Assembly: GCF_011762485.1 (NCBI RefSeq)
Contig: NZ_JAAKGI010000002.1
Coordinates: forward strand, 248,001 to 312,000
Source of the DNA: Yeosuana marina
GTDB taxonomy: Bacteria > Bacteroidota > Bacteroidia > Flavobacteriales > Flavobacteriaceae
Reading direction: 5' to 3'
Length of the DNA: 64,000 nucleotides
The position numbers and the translations under genes were made by a program. Under the pieces are notes generated by a model. It ran no database searches, was not told the DNA's origin, and saw only the letters and a list, made by a program, of their open reading frames with translations. Each line of letters opens with the position of its first letter. Position 1 is the stretch's first letter. Below are positions 8,458 through 18,300 of this stretch, piece after piece.

Positions 8458-8655
8458 TTATATTTTAAACATATTCGTTATAATCAGTTTTTGATCGGGT
8501 AAAAGCTTCAATCGTTTGTTCTCTGCCCATTTAAAAACTTCTGTAACTTCTGGGGCTGAAGAGTAGGTATATGGTGGACTTATAATATCAATTATCTCTG
8601 AATGATGTGTGTGCTCCTTTGCATCCTGTATCACATAGCTTATATAATTTTTCAT
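8458..8655 (-). CDS. Small hypothetical protein, first gene after the arsR1 operator
   Basis: A 65-residue frame with balanced, soluble-protein composition, several His (KEHTHHSEII) and no recognised domain. It begins 15 bases downstream of a perfect ArsR-type dyad and ends 18 bases before the thioredoxin-like gene. That spacing suggests a real, co-transcribed gene rather than chance. No cysteine is present, so direct arsenite binding is unlikely. Confidence 0.5.
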   Translation of the reverse strand: MKNYISYVIQDAKEHTHHSEIIDIISPPYTYSSAPEVTEVFKWAENKRLKLLPDQKLIITNMFKI

Positions 8656-8670
8656 AATCGAAATGATTTG

Positions 8671-8692
8671 TTTATCGCAAATAAGCGATAAA
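8671..8692. promoter_or_regulatory. ArsR-type operator A, between arsR1 and its operon
   Basis: TTTATCGC and GCGATAAA form a perfect 8-base inverted repeat with a 6-base spacer. In the shared notation of this window it is TATCG-N8-CGATA. It lies between arsR1 and the small hypothetical gene, so the downstream genes have their own control site. The 13-mer GCGATAAACAAAT (minus strand) recurs at operator C. Confidence 0.7.
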
Positions 8693-8706
8693 ATTATAAT
8701 ATTTTT

Positions 8707-9036
8707 TTAATACTTCTTGTTTGTCAGATCATAGTTAAATAATGTTTCAAATAATAGTTTAGCTCTTTCCCAATTTTTTTGATTGATACAATATTTAATT
8801 TTAGGTGGTTTTAATTCGCCTTGAATCAATCCTGCGTTTTTTAATTCTTTTAAATGTTGTGAAACAGTAGATTGAGCCAACGGCAATACATCGACCAAAT
8901 CCCCTGTAAAACAACATGACTGATTTTCTAAGTGTTTTAGAATGGCAATACGAGTTGGATGACCTAATGCTTTAGCAAAACGAGCTAAAAGTTCTGTATC
9001 TTCCTTGTAATTAATATTTTCTAGAGTTCTTTTCAT
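8707..9036 (-). CDS. arsR: ArsR-family repressor 1
   Basis: A 109-residue winged-helix repressor of the ArsR/SmtB family. The recognition helix region reads LAQSTVSQHLKELKNAGL at about 53-70. Adjacent cysteines C41-C42 (NQSCCFTGD) and a further Cys in IKYCINQ give a plausible As(III)/Sb(III) site, different from the classical ELCVCDL. It heads the arsenical operon and has an operator directly at its start. It is closely similar over almost its whole length to the second ArsR at 20847, implying duplication. Induction by trivalent arsenic or antimony is inferred. Confidence 0.9.
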   Translation of the reverse strand: MKRTLENINYKEDTELLARFAKALGHPTRIAILKHLENQSCCFTGDLVDVLPLAQSTVSQHLKELKNAGLIQGELKPPKIKYCINQKNWERAKLLFETLFNYDLTNKKY

Positions 9037-9041
9037 AATTC

Positions 9042-9059
9042 AATCGCAAATTTACGATT
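9042..9059. promoter_or_regulatory. ArsR-type operator B at arsR1 start
   Basis: AATCG-N8-CGATT lies just before the arsR1 start codon. The 8-base spacer on the coding strand is TAAATTTG, which fits the Bacteroidota -7 promoter element TAnnTTTG. A bound repressor would therefore sit over the promoter core. The predicted leader is very short. Confidence 0.65.
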
Positions 9060-9193
9060 AATAATTAAATATTAATAATAATTAATCTAAATTATTTTAC
9101 TTCTAACTTATTTAATACTTTTTATTAATTCTTCTTCGGAAAAATACCTTCATTGCCCACCAAACGAAAATCATTTAAAAAATCGTGTAATTT

Positions 9194-12100
9194 TTATGCT
9201 ATTACCGATTCTTTAGTTGCCTTTAAATTAGTTATAAATGCTTTGTTTCCGTAAATGATCATATAAATAACAGGGATAAAGATAAATACGAGTAACAATC
9301 CAAATAGAAGCCCACCAATAACCACAATAGACATTGGTTTGAGCATTTCAGTGCCGTCTCCAAAAGCAAAAGCAAGGGGAATTAACCCAAATAAACTGTT
9401 AATATCTGTAATAAGTATAGGTCTTAATCTCACAAATGCGGCTTCTTTTATGGCTTCTACAATATCCATTCCCTGTTCTCGAAGTTCATCTATAAAAGTC
9501 AGGAGCAATACGCCATTGTTAATTTCCATTCCCGTAAGCATAATAATACCGATTAATGCAGTTACGCTCAATGGAGTGCCCGTGATATAAAGTGCAAATG
9601 AAATACCTGCAAGAGAGAGTGGAATGCGTATAATGATAATCAATGGTTTAATAAAACTTTCAAAATAAATTACCATAACTGCATAACCCAAGAACAGTGC
9701 AAAAAGGAGAATAATAGTCATTTGCTGCATATTTTCTGAAAGCATTTGTGATTGGCCGCCATAATTGAGGCGATACCCGGAAGGAAAATTGTAATTTTCT
9801 ATTTTTTTCTTCAAGGTCGTTGTAGCATCTCCAACACTTATGCCTGCAACATTTGCGGTAACTTTAATTACACGATCTTGGTCTTTGCGGTCAATTTGAA
9901 TTGGGCCTGTAGCTTTTACTACTTCAGCAACTGCATTTAAAGGTATTTTTGCCCCGCTGGAAGCATATATATAAATATTTTCCAGATCTGATGAATTATT
10001 TAGCTCTCGTTCATCGGTAACTATGCGAATTGGATAATAATAAGCCCCGTCTTTATAGCGTGTAGCAACGGTGCCGCCAACTAGGGTTTTTACCGTAGTA
10101 CCAATTTCTTCATAGCTCAAACCAAGGTCAAAGGCCCTTTCTCTATCTACTTTTATTTGATATTCTGGCTTCGTAAGTCGAAGTGAAATATCTAGACCAG
10201 AAAGGAAATCGAGTTCTTTTAATTCATTTTGGAGCAGGTTGGCTTGTTTAAAAATGTTTTGCATAGATTCACTTCTCGAAGCCAATATTTCAAGTTCAAT
10301 GTCGAATTGTCCGGTTTGCTTAATACCTTTCATTTTGGTATGAAACACTTTAATGTTTGCACCGGGAGCTTTAACCGCTTTCATAACAACCGGTCGCAAT
10401 TTTTCAACATATTCATCTGTATCCATAGGGCGTTCGGCAGCCGGTACCAATTGAATGTTCAGCTCTCCTTCAAAACTATTTTCTGTGGTAACCAATCCCC
10501 AAACCTTTCCGCCTGCCAAGGTTGCATAACCGTGTATAAATTTTTGTTCGGCAATTGTTTTATCTACTTGAGCCAAAACTTTATCGGTTTCTTCCATAGA
10601 GCTTCCTGTAGGCATTATAACCTTAACAGTTATCAGTCCGTCATTCGCTTTGGGCAGAAATTCTGAGCCTGTCTTTTTTAGAAAAAGATATCCAGGTATA
10701 AGCAATAACAAAAATCCGAGTAAAACCAACCATCTAAGCTTCAATGACCAATTGAGTATAGGCTTATAAATATAGATGAGACCATTGATAAAGGCATCGG
10801 AGATTCGGGCAATAAATGATTGTTTTTTATTTACAGGTTTGCCTTCGGGATAAAAAAGTGCCATCAGCATCGGCGTTACCGTAAGAGAAACAATCATAGA
10901 AAGGAAAATGATTATGGCAATGGTTATTACCAATTCCCTAAACAATAAAGAAGCCATTCCGGGAACCAATAAAAAGGGAACAAAAAGAGACAGAAAGGTG
11001 AGTGTCGAAGTCACAATTGCCCCGCTTATTTGTATCGCGCCTTTTGTAACCTGATTTGGTGTTTTAGGTTCGGTTTCCTGAATCCTAGTAATATTTTCGA
11101 GCATCACCACACTATTGTCCAGCACCACGGTCATTGCTACCACCAAACCACCAAGAGTAAATATGTTTATAGAGAAGCCCAACAATTCCATAAGGAAAAA
11201 AGTTGCCAACAGGGTAACTGGAAAACTTATAACCAGTGCCAAAACCCTTTTCCAGCCAGAAAGAAAAAAGGCTGTAACAAGGGTAACAAGCAAGGCTGCC
11301 ATTAGCATGGCATCACGAACGCCATTGATCGCAAGCCTTACATATTCTGCCTGGTCATAAATCATATCAATATGGGTGCTTGGCGGAAGCGTATTATGAA
11401 GTTCTGTTAAGCGTTCAGCAATCAGGTCGGAAACTACTACGGCGTTTGCATCTGCTTGTTTGAAAATGGAAATACGCACACCTTCTTTTCCGTTGTATTT
11501 AGTTCTAATACGTTGTAAACCGTGGTGGTCTTCAACTAATGCAATATCTTTCAATAAAATTTGACCGTCGCCGTCCAGTTTCCTAATAATGAGATTTTCT
11601 ATTTCTTCAAGCGATTGAAATTCACCATATGTCCTAATAATGTAATCTTGTGTAGTTGTCACTAAACGTCCGCCAACCATATCAACATTCTCATTTTTTA
11701 ACCTGTTGGCAATTTCTTGCAAGGTGATATTATAACCCTGCAATTTCAAGGGATCAATGTGCACGCGAATTTCTCGCATCATTCCTCCTGAAAGTGCTGT
11801 TCCTGCCGATCCTTTTATTGAAGCAAACTCTTCCTGGAACTCATTTTCTACCAAAGTACGAAGTTGGGTCAGACTCATATTATCTGAAGAAACTAAAACT
11901 TCCACGACTGGAAGCTGCGAAGGGTCGGCCTTAAAAACAACGGGCTCCAATATTCCTTGTGGCAATTCTTTTTTAATGAGACCCATTTTTGCCAATACAT
12001 CTTGGTAAGCAACATCACGATCCACACTAAAATCAAAATTCACCAATAATGTGTAAACTCCCTCCTCAGAAGTAGATTCAATATAATCGAGATTGTCAAC

Positions 12101-12319
12101 AGTGGCCATTTTTCTTTCGATAACCGTAGCGATCTCATTTTCAATTTGTTCTGGTGTGGCCCCTGGATAATATACATATACTTTCACCATAGGGTAAGTA
12201 ATATCAGGAAGCATATTGGTTGGCAATCTAAAGTAACCGGCAACGCCCACAACCATCAATACAATCATAAGCATGATGGTTCCGGCTGGGCGTTTTATGG
12301 ATTGTATGGTCAAATTCAT
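9194..12319 (-). CDS. RND efflux permease 1 (inner-membrane pump)
   Basis: A 1041-residue resistance-nodulation-division permease with twelve predicted helices and two large periplasmic loops. It starts MNLTIQSIKRP, followed by the helix-1 and PGATPEQIE porter-domain landmarks. The helix-4 proton-relay segment is VLDNSVVMLENI, the DN variant, unlike the DD variant of pump 2. The adaptor gene overlaps it by 4 bases, and the outer-membrane TolC gene lies upstream, so a full tripartite pump is encoded. The substrate is unknown; the setting inside an ArsR-controlled unit suggests a metalloid or thiol conjugate, but drug-type RND pumps also have this form. Confidence 0.9.
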   Translation of the reverse strand: MNLTIQSIKRPAGTIMLMIVLMVVGVAGYFRLPTNMLPDITYPMVKVYVYYPGATPEQIENEIATVIERKMATVDNLDYIESTSEEGVYTLLVNFDFSVDRDVAYQDVLAKMGLIKKELPQGILEPVVFKADPSQLPVVEVLVSSDNMSLTQLRTLVENEFQEEFASIKGSAGTALSGGMMREIRVHIDPLKLQGYNITLQEIANRLKNENVDMVGGRLVTTTQDYIIRTYGEFQSLEEIENLIIRKLDGDGQILLKDIALVEDHHGLQRIRTKYNGKEGVRISIFKQADANAVVVSDLIAERLTELHNTLPPSTHIDMIYDQAEYVRLAINGVRDAMLMAALLVTLVTAFFLSGWKRVLALVISFPVTLLATFFLMELLGFSINIFTLGGLVVAMTVVLDNSVVMLENITRIQETEPKTPNQVTKGAIQISGAIVTSTLTFLSLFVPFLLVPGMASLLFRELVITIAIIIFLSMIVSLTVTPMLMALFYPEGKPVNKKQSFIARISDAFINGLIYIYKPILNWSLKLRWLVLLGFLLLLIPGYLFLKKTGSEFLPKANDGLITVKVIMPTGSSMEETDKVLAQVDKTIAEQKFIHGYATLAGGKVWGLVTTENSFEGELNIQLVPAAERPMDTDEYVEKLRPVVMKAVKAPGANIKVFHTKMKGIKQTGQFDIELEILASRSESMQNIFKQANLLQNELKELDFLSGLDISLRLTKPEYQIKVDRERAFDLGLSYEEIGTTVKTLVGGTVATRYKDGAYYYPIRIVTDERELNNSSDLENIYIYASSGAKIPLNAVAEVVKATGPIQIDRKDQDRVIKVTANVAGISVGDATTTLKKKIENYNFPSGYRLNYGGQSQMLSENMQQMTIILLFALFLGYAVMVIYFESFIKPLIIIIRIPLSLAGISFALYITGTPLSVTALIGIIMLTGMEINNGVLLLTFIDELREQGMDIVEAIKEAAFVRLRPILITDINSLFGLIPLAFAFGDGTEMLKPMSIVVIGGLLFGLLLVFIFIPVIYMIIYGNKAFITNLKATKESVIA

Positions 12320-13365
12320 TTTTTGTTTGTCTTATGTGTTCCCATTATTTTAACTTTCATACTGTCTTTTAACATTTCCTGTCCAGAAACTACAACTTTG
12401 TCGTTTTCATTTAAACCTTTGAGAATTTCGAGCTTATTTCCTGAACTGATTCCTTTTTCAATCACTTTGCGAAAAGCAATGCTATCTTTATCTATCACAA
12501 AAAGAAAAAATTTATTGTCGGGTGAAGTGAGAATTGCTTGTTCTGATACCGAAAGTGCATTTTCTTTCATCGAAACAGGTATTTTGATAGATGCCATCAT
12601 TCCAGGCAATAGACTTTTTTTGAAATTTAAAATTTTGACATCAAACTTAACGCTGCGTGTTACTGGGTCAACTTGTGGGTAAACAAGACTAATGGTTGCA
12701 GTTAAGGTATCATTAGGATAGGCGTTCATCATTACCTGAAGTTTTTTGCCTTGTTTAATGGCTTCGAAATATTTTTCATTTACCTCGGCTTTAATAACCA
12801 ATGAATTCATATCACTTATAGTCAATATATTTTCTTTGGCCGATACTTGGCTGCCATTGTCGAGCCAGCGTTTAGTGACCAATCCGCTCATTGGGCAAAT
12901 AACTGGAATGGTTTGATACATATTTTTGGCATAAACAAGGTTCTTTTTGGCATTTTCAAACTCTTGTAACAGGACTTGATATTCTGCTGAATTTTTATCG
13001 GCAGACTTAAGTTTTCTTTCAAGTTGTGAAGTTTGTGATTGGTTGTTTGATATAAGTGCCACACGGTCATTCGGATTTATGATTGCAATGATTCTATTTT
13101 TTTCAACCCATTGGTTTTCTCGTGCGTAAAGTTTTTCAATAGTTCCGTCGGCAGTGGATTTAACATCGCTAAAAATATTGGCTTGCACTGTTCCGGTAAT
13201 GTTTATGAATGACGTCATTTTTAACTTTTTGACAGTTTCCACTTTTACTAAGGGCGTTTTTTTTACCTTTAGTAGTGTGCTTTTTTCATCACTTTTTTTA
13301 CAAGAATTAAATAAGAGCCCTCCTGCAAGGAAAATTATTGTGATGTATTTGATTGAAAGTTTCAT
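12316..13365 (-). CDS. RND adaptor lipoprotein 1 (membrane fusion protein)
   Basis: A 349-residue periplasmic adaptor with a lipoprotein signal (lipobox LLFNSC). It has the usual halves of a lipoyl/barrel-sandwich domain around a coiled-coil hairpin (about residues 95-150), then a beta-barrel segment with PVTRSVKFDV and LLPGMMASIKIPV. It bridges the RND permease and TolC. Its stop overlaps the permease start by 4 bases (ATGA), and the TolC gene ends 12 bases upstream, so this is one operon. The family is certain; substrate recognition is not visible. Confidence 0.9.
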   Translation of the reverse strand: MKLSIKYITIIFLAGGLLFNSCKKSDEKSTLLKVKKTPLVKVETVKKLKMTSFINITGTVQANIFSDVKSTADGTIEKLYARENQWVEKNRIIAIINPNDRVALISNNQSQTSQLERKLKSADKNSAEYQVLLQEFENAKKNLVYAKNMYQTIPVICPMSGLVTKRWLDNGSQVSAKENILTISDMNSLVIKAEVNEKYFEAIKQGKKLQVMMNAYPNDTLTATISLVYPQVDPVTRSVKFDVKILNFKKSLLPGMMASIKIPVSMKENALSVSEQAILTSPDNKFFLFVIDKDSIAFRKVIEKGISSGNKLEILKGLNENDKVVVSGQEMLKDSMKVKIMGTHKTNKK

Positions 13366-13377
13366 TTTGTTTATAAT

Positions 13378-14694
13378 TTAAAATGGATAGTTGTCATTTC
13401 CGATTAGGTAATTCAAGTTGCCCACTGACTGTAAAAAAGCAATTATCGATTTTTGGTGAGCAATTGTTGTTTCTGTAACAATAGTTTGGGCGTCAAGAAC
13501 GTCTATAACAGGGCCTAATCCAGCCTGATATTTTATCAAAGCATTGTTTAGGGTTTCATTTGCCAACTCAATAATTTTCTCATTGTTGGCAATCTCTTCT
13601 TTAATATCAATGATGGCATTTAATTCTAAATCAATTTCTTTTTTTATATCAATAAAAAGCTGATTTTTCTCATCATTCAACTGTTCAACCCTCATGTTGC
13701 TCTTTAATACATTTGATTTGTAGCTACTACCGCCCCAAAACGGTAATGTATAACTAATACCCAAGCCAATATTGTAGTTAAAATTGTCACCAAAAGGAAT
13801 ATAGGCGTGTTCCCAACTACCGATGCCATATGAAAAAAATTCTGGTCGGTTCTGCAAACTATAAATATCTTTTTGTTTGGACTCCATCGTTATTTTTTTA
13901 TTTGCAGCCAATAGCACAGGATGGTTTTGAATTACTTCTGTATATAGGAAATCTTGGGGAAACAAAATGTTTTTTGAATTGTTATAGTGTATTTCGGAGG
14001 TGTTCTCCATCTCTAAACTTTTATTATCGTCGAGGTGGCACAAACTTTTAATTTTAATTTCCTGACTGAGATACTGATTTTGTGCCTTTTTTAAATCTTT
14101 TTCAACAACAGCGATTTGTAAATTGATTTTTAGCACATCTATATTTGAAACTCTTCCGATTTTATAAAGATTATTGGCATATTGTAAGTGTGATTTTAAT
14201 TGTTTTGAGGCATTTTGAAGGGCAGCAATTTCCGATTCAATTTTTTGGGCTTCAAAATAAGCATCATAAACGCCCCAAATAATGGTGTTTCTTATTTGTC
14301 TTTTTATATCGTCATTCAGTTTAATTTCATCTTCCACAACCGACTTTTTTAGCTTATTTTCTCCCCAGTCATAGATGGTTTGATAAATTGAAATATCGGT
14401 ATACATATCAGAAAGTCCATTATCTCCCAGTAGCTTTTGTTTGTTTGGCAAAAGAAATTTCCAATAAGAAAAATTCAGAGAAGTACTTATTTTGGGCTGG
14501 TAGTTGGTTTTAAGAATTTCTATTTCAGCCTGTTTTATAAACACATTTTTTTCATTAGCCTGCAATAGGTAGTTGTTTTCAAGTGCACTGTTTATCAACT
14601 GTTTTAAAGTTGATTTGTTTGAAATTTCCTGTGCAAACATACTGTTTGCAAACACCCAAATCAATCCTAAAATCCAATAATTTCTGTTAATCAT
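13378..14694 (-). CDS. TolC-family outer-membrane efflux protein 1
   Basis: A 438-residue outer-membrane factor with a cleavable signal peptide (cleavage near ANSMFAQ). The body is long amphipathic alpha-helices in two repeats, including YKIGRVSNIDVLKINLQIAV and YQAGLGPVIDVLDAQ, the landmarks of TolC helices H3/H4 and H7/H8. It provides the exit duct for the adaptor and permease encoded downstream. The thioredoxin lipoprotein gene just upstream (15 bases) is probably on the same transcript. Confidence 0.9.
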   Translation of the reverse strand: MINRNYWILGLIWVFANSMFAQEISNKSTLKQLINSALENNYLLQANEKNVFIKQAEIEILKTNYQPKISTSLNFSYWKFLLPNKQKLLGDNGLSDMYTDISIYQTIYDWGENKLKKSVVEDEIKLNDDIKRQIRNTIIWGVYDAYFEAQKIESEIAALQNASKQLKSHLQYANNLYKIGRVSNIDVLKINLQIAVVEKDLKKAQNQYLSQEIKIKSLCHLDDNKSLEMENTSEIHYNNSKNILFPQDFLYTEVIQNHPVLLAANKKITMESKQKDIYSLQNRPEFFSYGIGSWEHAYIPFGDNFNYNIGLGISYTLPFWGGSSYKSNVLKSNMRVEQLNDEKNQLFIDIKKEIDLELNAIIDIKEEIANNEKIIELANETLNNALIKYQAGLGPVIDVLDAQTIVTETTIAHQKSIIAFLQSVGNLNYLIGNDNYPF

Positions 14695-14709
14695 TTTATT
14701 TATTATTTT

Positions 14710-15129
14710 TTACTGAATGCCTTTTTGCTGAAGGATTTTAATAATTTCTTCTTTAGGAAAATAGCCCACGTGTCTGTAATATTCTTTTCCGTCGCTATCC
14801 AAAAAAAGTTGTGTCGGAATTAAGTTAAACTCATAATTTTTGGCTTTTTCTTTGCCTTCAGGTGTCCAAACATCATAAAAAACAACTTCCACCTGATCTC
14901 CATATTTTTTTTCAATAGATTTTATGATGGGTTGCATTTTTTGGCAAGGAATGCAGCGAACGGAACCCAGTTCAATAAAAGTTACTTTATGTTTTGTTGC
15001 CGGAATCGTTTGCATTGTTTCCGGTTTTTGATTTTGGTTGTTTTCGGTATTTTGTTTACAAGCGTTTACAAACACAAGTGTGAGTAAAATCAATGCTGTT
15101 ACTGCTGTTTTCTTTATTTTATTTTTCAT
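14710..15129 (-). CDS. Thioredoxin-family lipoprotein
   Basis: A 139-residue predicted lipoprotein (lipobox FVNAC), then a thioredoxin fold with the redox motif CIPC in the context GSVRCIPCQKMQP. The cis-Pro lies in the segment NLIPTQLFLDSDG. It should act in the periplasm or at the inner-membrane surface as a disulfide reductase or thiol carrier. It sits between the two RND pump sets. A thioredoxin beside a metalloid pump is plausible as a factor keeping As(III) or Sb(III) ligands reduced; that link is inferred. Confidence 0.85.
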   Translation of the reverse strand: MKNKIKKTAVTALILLTLVFVNACKQNTENNQNQKPETMQTIPATKHKVTFIELGSVRCIPCQKMQPIIKSIEKKYGDQVEVVFYDVWTPEGKEKAKNYEFNLIPTQLFLDSDGKEYYRHVGYFPKEEIIKILQQKGIQ

Positions 15130-15325
15130 ATTTATTAATAATTGCTATTTGCTCAGCGTGATAAGCGGTATACGAAAAAATGCATCCAAATACTTTGTTG
15201 GTAATTTCAGATTCCCAAGGGGCATCTTTTTGTTTTTCTGAAAGTTTTTCAGCATATTCAATTTGAATATGGGTTGATATCAAATTTTCATTGGTGCTTA
15301 AGGCCCAATTAATAGTACTGTGATT
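15119..15325 (-). pseudogene. Truncated gene remnant between the two RND sets
   Basis: An open frame of 68 codons with protein-like composition (for example IQIEYAEKLSEKQ and FSYTAYHAEQIAIINKYEK) but no usable start. It is closed upstream by an in-frame TAA, and the only nearby ATG lies in another frame that stops after 12 codons. Its stop overlaps the thioredoxin start by 11 bases, the way a genuine upstream operon gene would. It looks like the 3' remnant of a gene that lost its 5' part. The family is not recognised. Confidence 0.5.
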
Positions 15326-15350
15326 TTAGTATTCATTTTTTAAATTTATA

Positions 15351-18300
15351 TTACTTAGTTTCAATTTGTTTTACTTCTTTTTTATCAACAGAATACGCAT
15401 AAATTGGTACGTATATCAAGGTTAATAATGTTCCAATTAATAATCCACCAATGGCTACATCCGCTAATGGACTTAATCGTTCTAAACCAACTGCTTGTTC
15501 TAGAGCAATTGGAATCATGCCTGCAATGGTACCAAATGCAGTCATTAATACTGGTCTAAAACGAACACGTACACTTTCTATGGCACTTTTATAAGGAGAT
15601 TCTCCACTTGCTCGGTGATGTTGATAAAAGTCGATAAGTAACACTGCATTTTTAATAATAATTCCGAAGAGCAATAAAATACCTAATAAACTAGGCATAC
15701 AACTCGGTTTGTGAAATAGTAGCATTCCCCAAGCAGCACCAATTAATGATAATGGCAATACTAGAATCATGATAAAGGCCATTTTTACCGATTTATAAAT
15801 GGCGATTAACACCATCAATAATATGATAATTCCTAAAGCAATGGCTTTCATCATTCGTGCAAAACTGTCGTTAATAGTTGCAATATCCCCTTCTTGGGTT
15901 ATTACAACACCATCTAAATTTTTAACGTTTGTTAAAGCAGCCTCTGCATCTTCAGTTAAGTGTGTAATTGGGCGTTTTGAACGGTATCCATTTACATCAA
16001 CACTGTATAGCATTTTATCGCGCTCTATTTTAGCATAGGTTAATTGTTTTGAGATCTTTGCTAAAGATTCTAACGGAATTTCACCAAATTTTGATTGAAT
16101 AGGCAATAACCTTAAAGTTTGTTCATTTTGACTAAATTTTCCTTTGAGATAAAGCCTTACATATTGCGTATTCATAGATTGCAAGTTGGCATTTAAACCA
16201 ACTATTTGTCCTTTTATTGGTATTTGAGCAGCAATATCGTAGGGTGTTAAACCATAACTCAAAGCTTTATTTTCATCAATATCCAATAGAATTTCACTTA
16301 CATCTTTATCCCAACTTGTAGAAACAGAAGTTAAACCTTTAACTGTTGAGATGGCCTCACTTACTTGATGCGTTTTATCTGTTAAACCATCAACAGCAGG
16401 TGATTTTAATCGAATGTCTAACGGTGCTTTTACCGAAGATAATGCTGTAGCTCCAAAATCAAAAACATCATTACGTTTCAGGCCTTCTAATTCTGATAAT
16501 TTATCTCGTAAAATGTCTTCAATTTCCCACATAGACAATTTCCTATGAAAACGGTCCACGCAATTAATAGTAATGGTAGCTTCTGAAGGTAGATTTCCAC
16601 TTCCTAAACTCAAAACACCCGGCTCTGTACCAAAAGCCACAGAACTTTTATCTGCCCAATCTTGTTTATGCAGCCAGGTTAGAAAAGGAGTTACTTTATT
16701 TTCGGCACTTTCTACAGTTTCATTAGCACTAAATGCAATTTGTGCTTTAATAATTCCTGTATCCATTGGTGGCATAGCATCTTTACCAATGGTAGGCATT
16801 ATATTTCCAACGGTTAGTAATAACAAAGCAACAACGCCGAAGGTTAACAATGCTCTTCTTAAAATTTTGCGTTTACCGTTAGAAAATTTGATGACATTTA
16901 CATAAGGTTCTACCAATCTCCCAACTGAATTATTGTAAGCGCGATCAAACCATAATTCAACTTTAGTTTTTCTAAATCCATTTTTATACAACACTTTCAA
17001 CAATTGTGGTATAAATGTAATGGAGATAAAGAAGGATATGATCAGTGCAATAATTAAGGTGAAAATTAAGGGTTTAAATATCTTTTCAGGGAAACCGCCC
17101 ACATACATCAAAGGAAAAATAATGGCAATAGTTGAAATAGTACCTGCAAAAACTGGAGCAATTACCTCTTTTGTGCCTTTTATAATAGCTGTTTCTAAAT
17201 CCTCGTTTAATTCATTAAGGTGCCGTTCTACATTTTCAAGTACTACAACGGCATCATCGGTTAACATTCCCAGAGCTAAAATAATAGCTGTATAAATTAC
17301 AATGTTTAATTCGCCACCAGTAAGCCAAATAACGGCCATTGTAGCAAAAAATACCATAGGAATAGATAACCCAGCAGCAATGATGGCTCTAAAATTTCCT
17401 AAGAAAAACAATACCACAATTAATGTAAAAATGATGGCATCACGTAAAGCATCCAACATATTTGAATTTGCCAACTCAATAAGGTTTCGTTGCGTATCTG
17501 AAATTTCAAAATTAATATTTGGATATTCCGCTTCAAGCTTTTTCATCTCTGCCCGTGCTGCTTTACTAACATCAAGCACACTTCCTCCAGGAGCACGTTG
17601 AATAGCCAAGGCAATAGCTGGTTTTGCATTACCAATATAACCACTTGTTCTTTTTTGATAGCTCCATTTTACATCGGCAACATCACTTAAACGTATATTT
17701 GGCAAAATGTTTAAGTTTTTTATCTTTTCAATTTCATCTTTTTCACCGTAAAATGTAATGGTGTAAAAGCTATTGTCTCCCTTTACAAAACCAATGGGCA
17801 TATCTTTATTTAAAACCTGAAGGACTTTAGAAATAGACTCAAAATTTACGTTGTAACGTTTTGCTTTAAAAGGGTCAACTTCAATATTTATTGAACTTTG
17901 AAATCCTCCAAAAACTTCAACATTCCCAATTGAAGGATTACTTAATAAATAGGGTTTGATAAAACTTTCTGCTATTTTACTAATATCTGCTTCATTTAAG
18001 TTGCTGTTTTTAGAGCTTAACGATATAACATCAACGGGCAAGGTAAAATCTCCTGCTGTATAAATAGCTGGATTCACGTTGGATGGCAATTTCCCTTTTG
18101 CAATAGATAAAGCATTGGCTACATCAACAGCGGCTGCATTTAGGTCTTTTTTATAACCAAAATCGGCTTTTACTATTGAAAAATTAGCGACATTAATTGA
18201 GCTGACATCGGTTACCAAACCCAATCTGGAAATTTCTTGTTCTATTGGTTTTGATACGGTGCTAGCTGCAACTTGAGCTGTTGCACCAGGTACATTGGTA

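Noticed and set aside
10229-10666. Long plus-strand frame inside RND permease 1
   Set aside because: Antisense shadow of a clear RND coding region; composition not protein-like.
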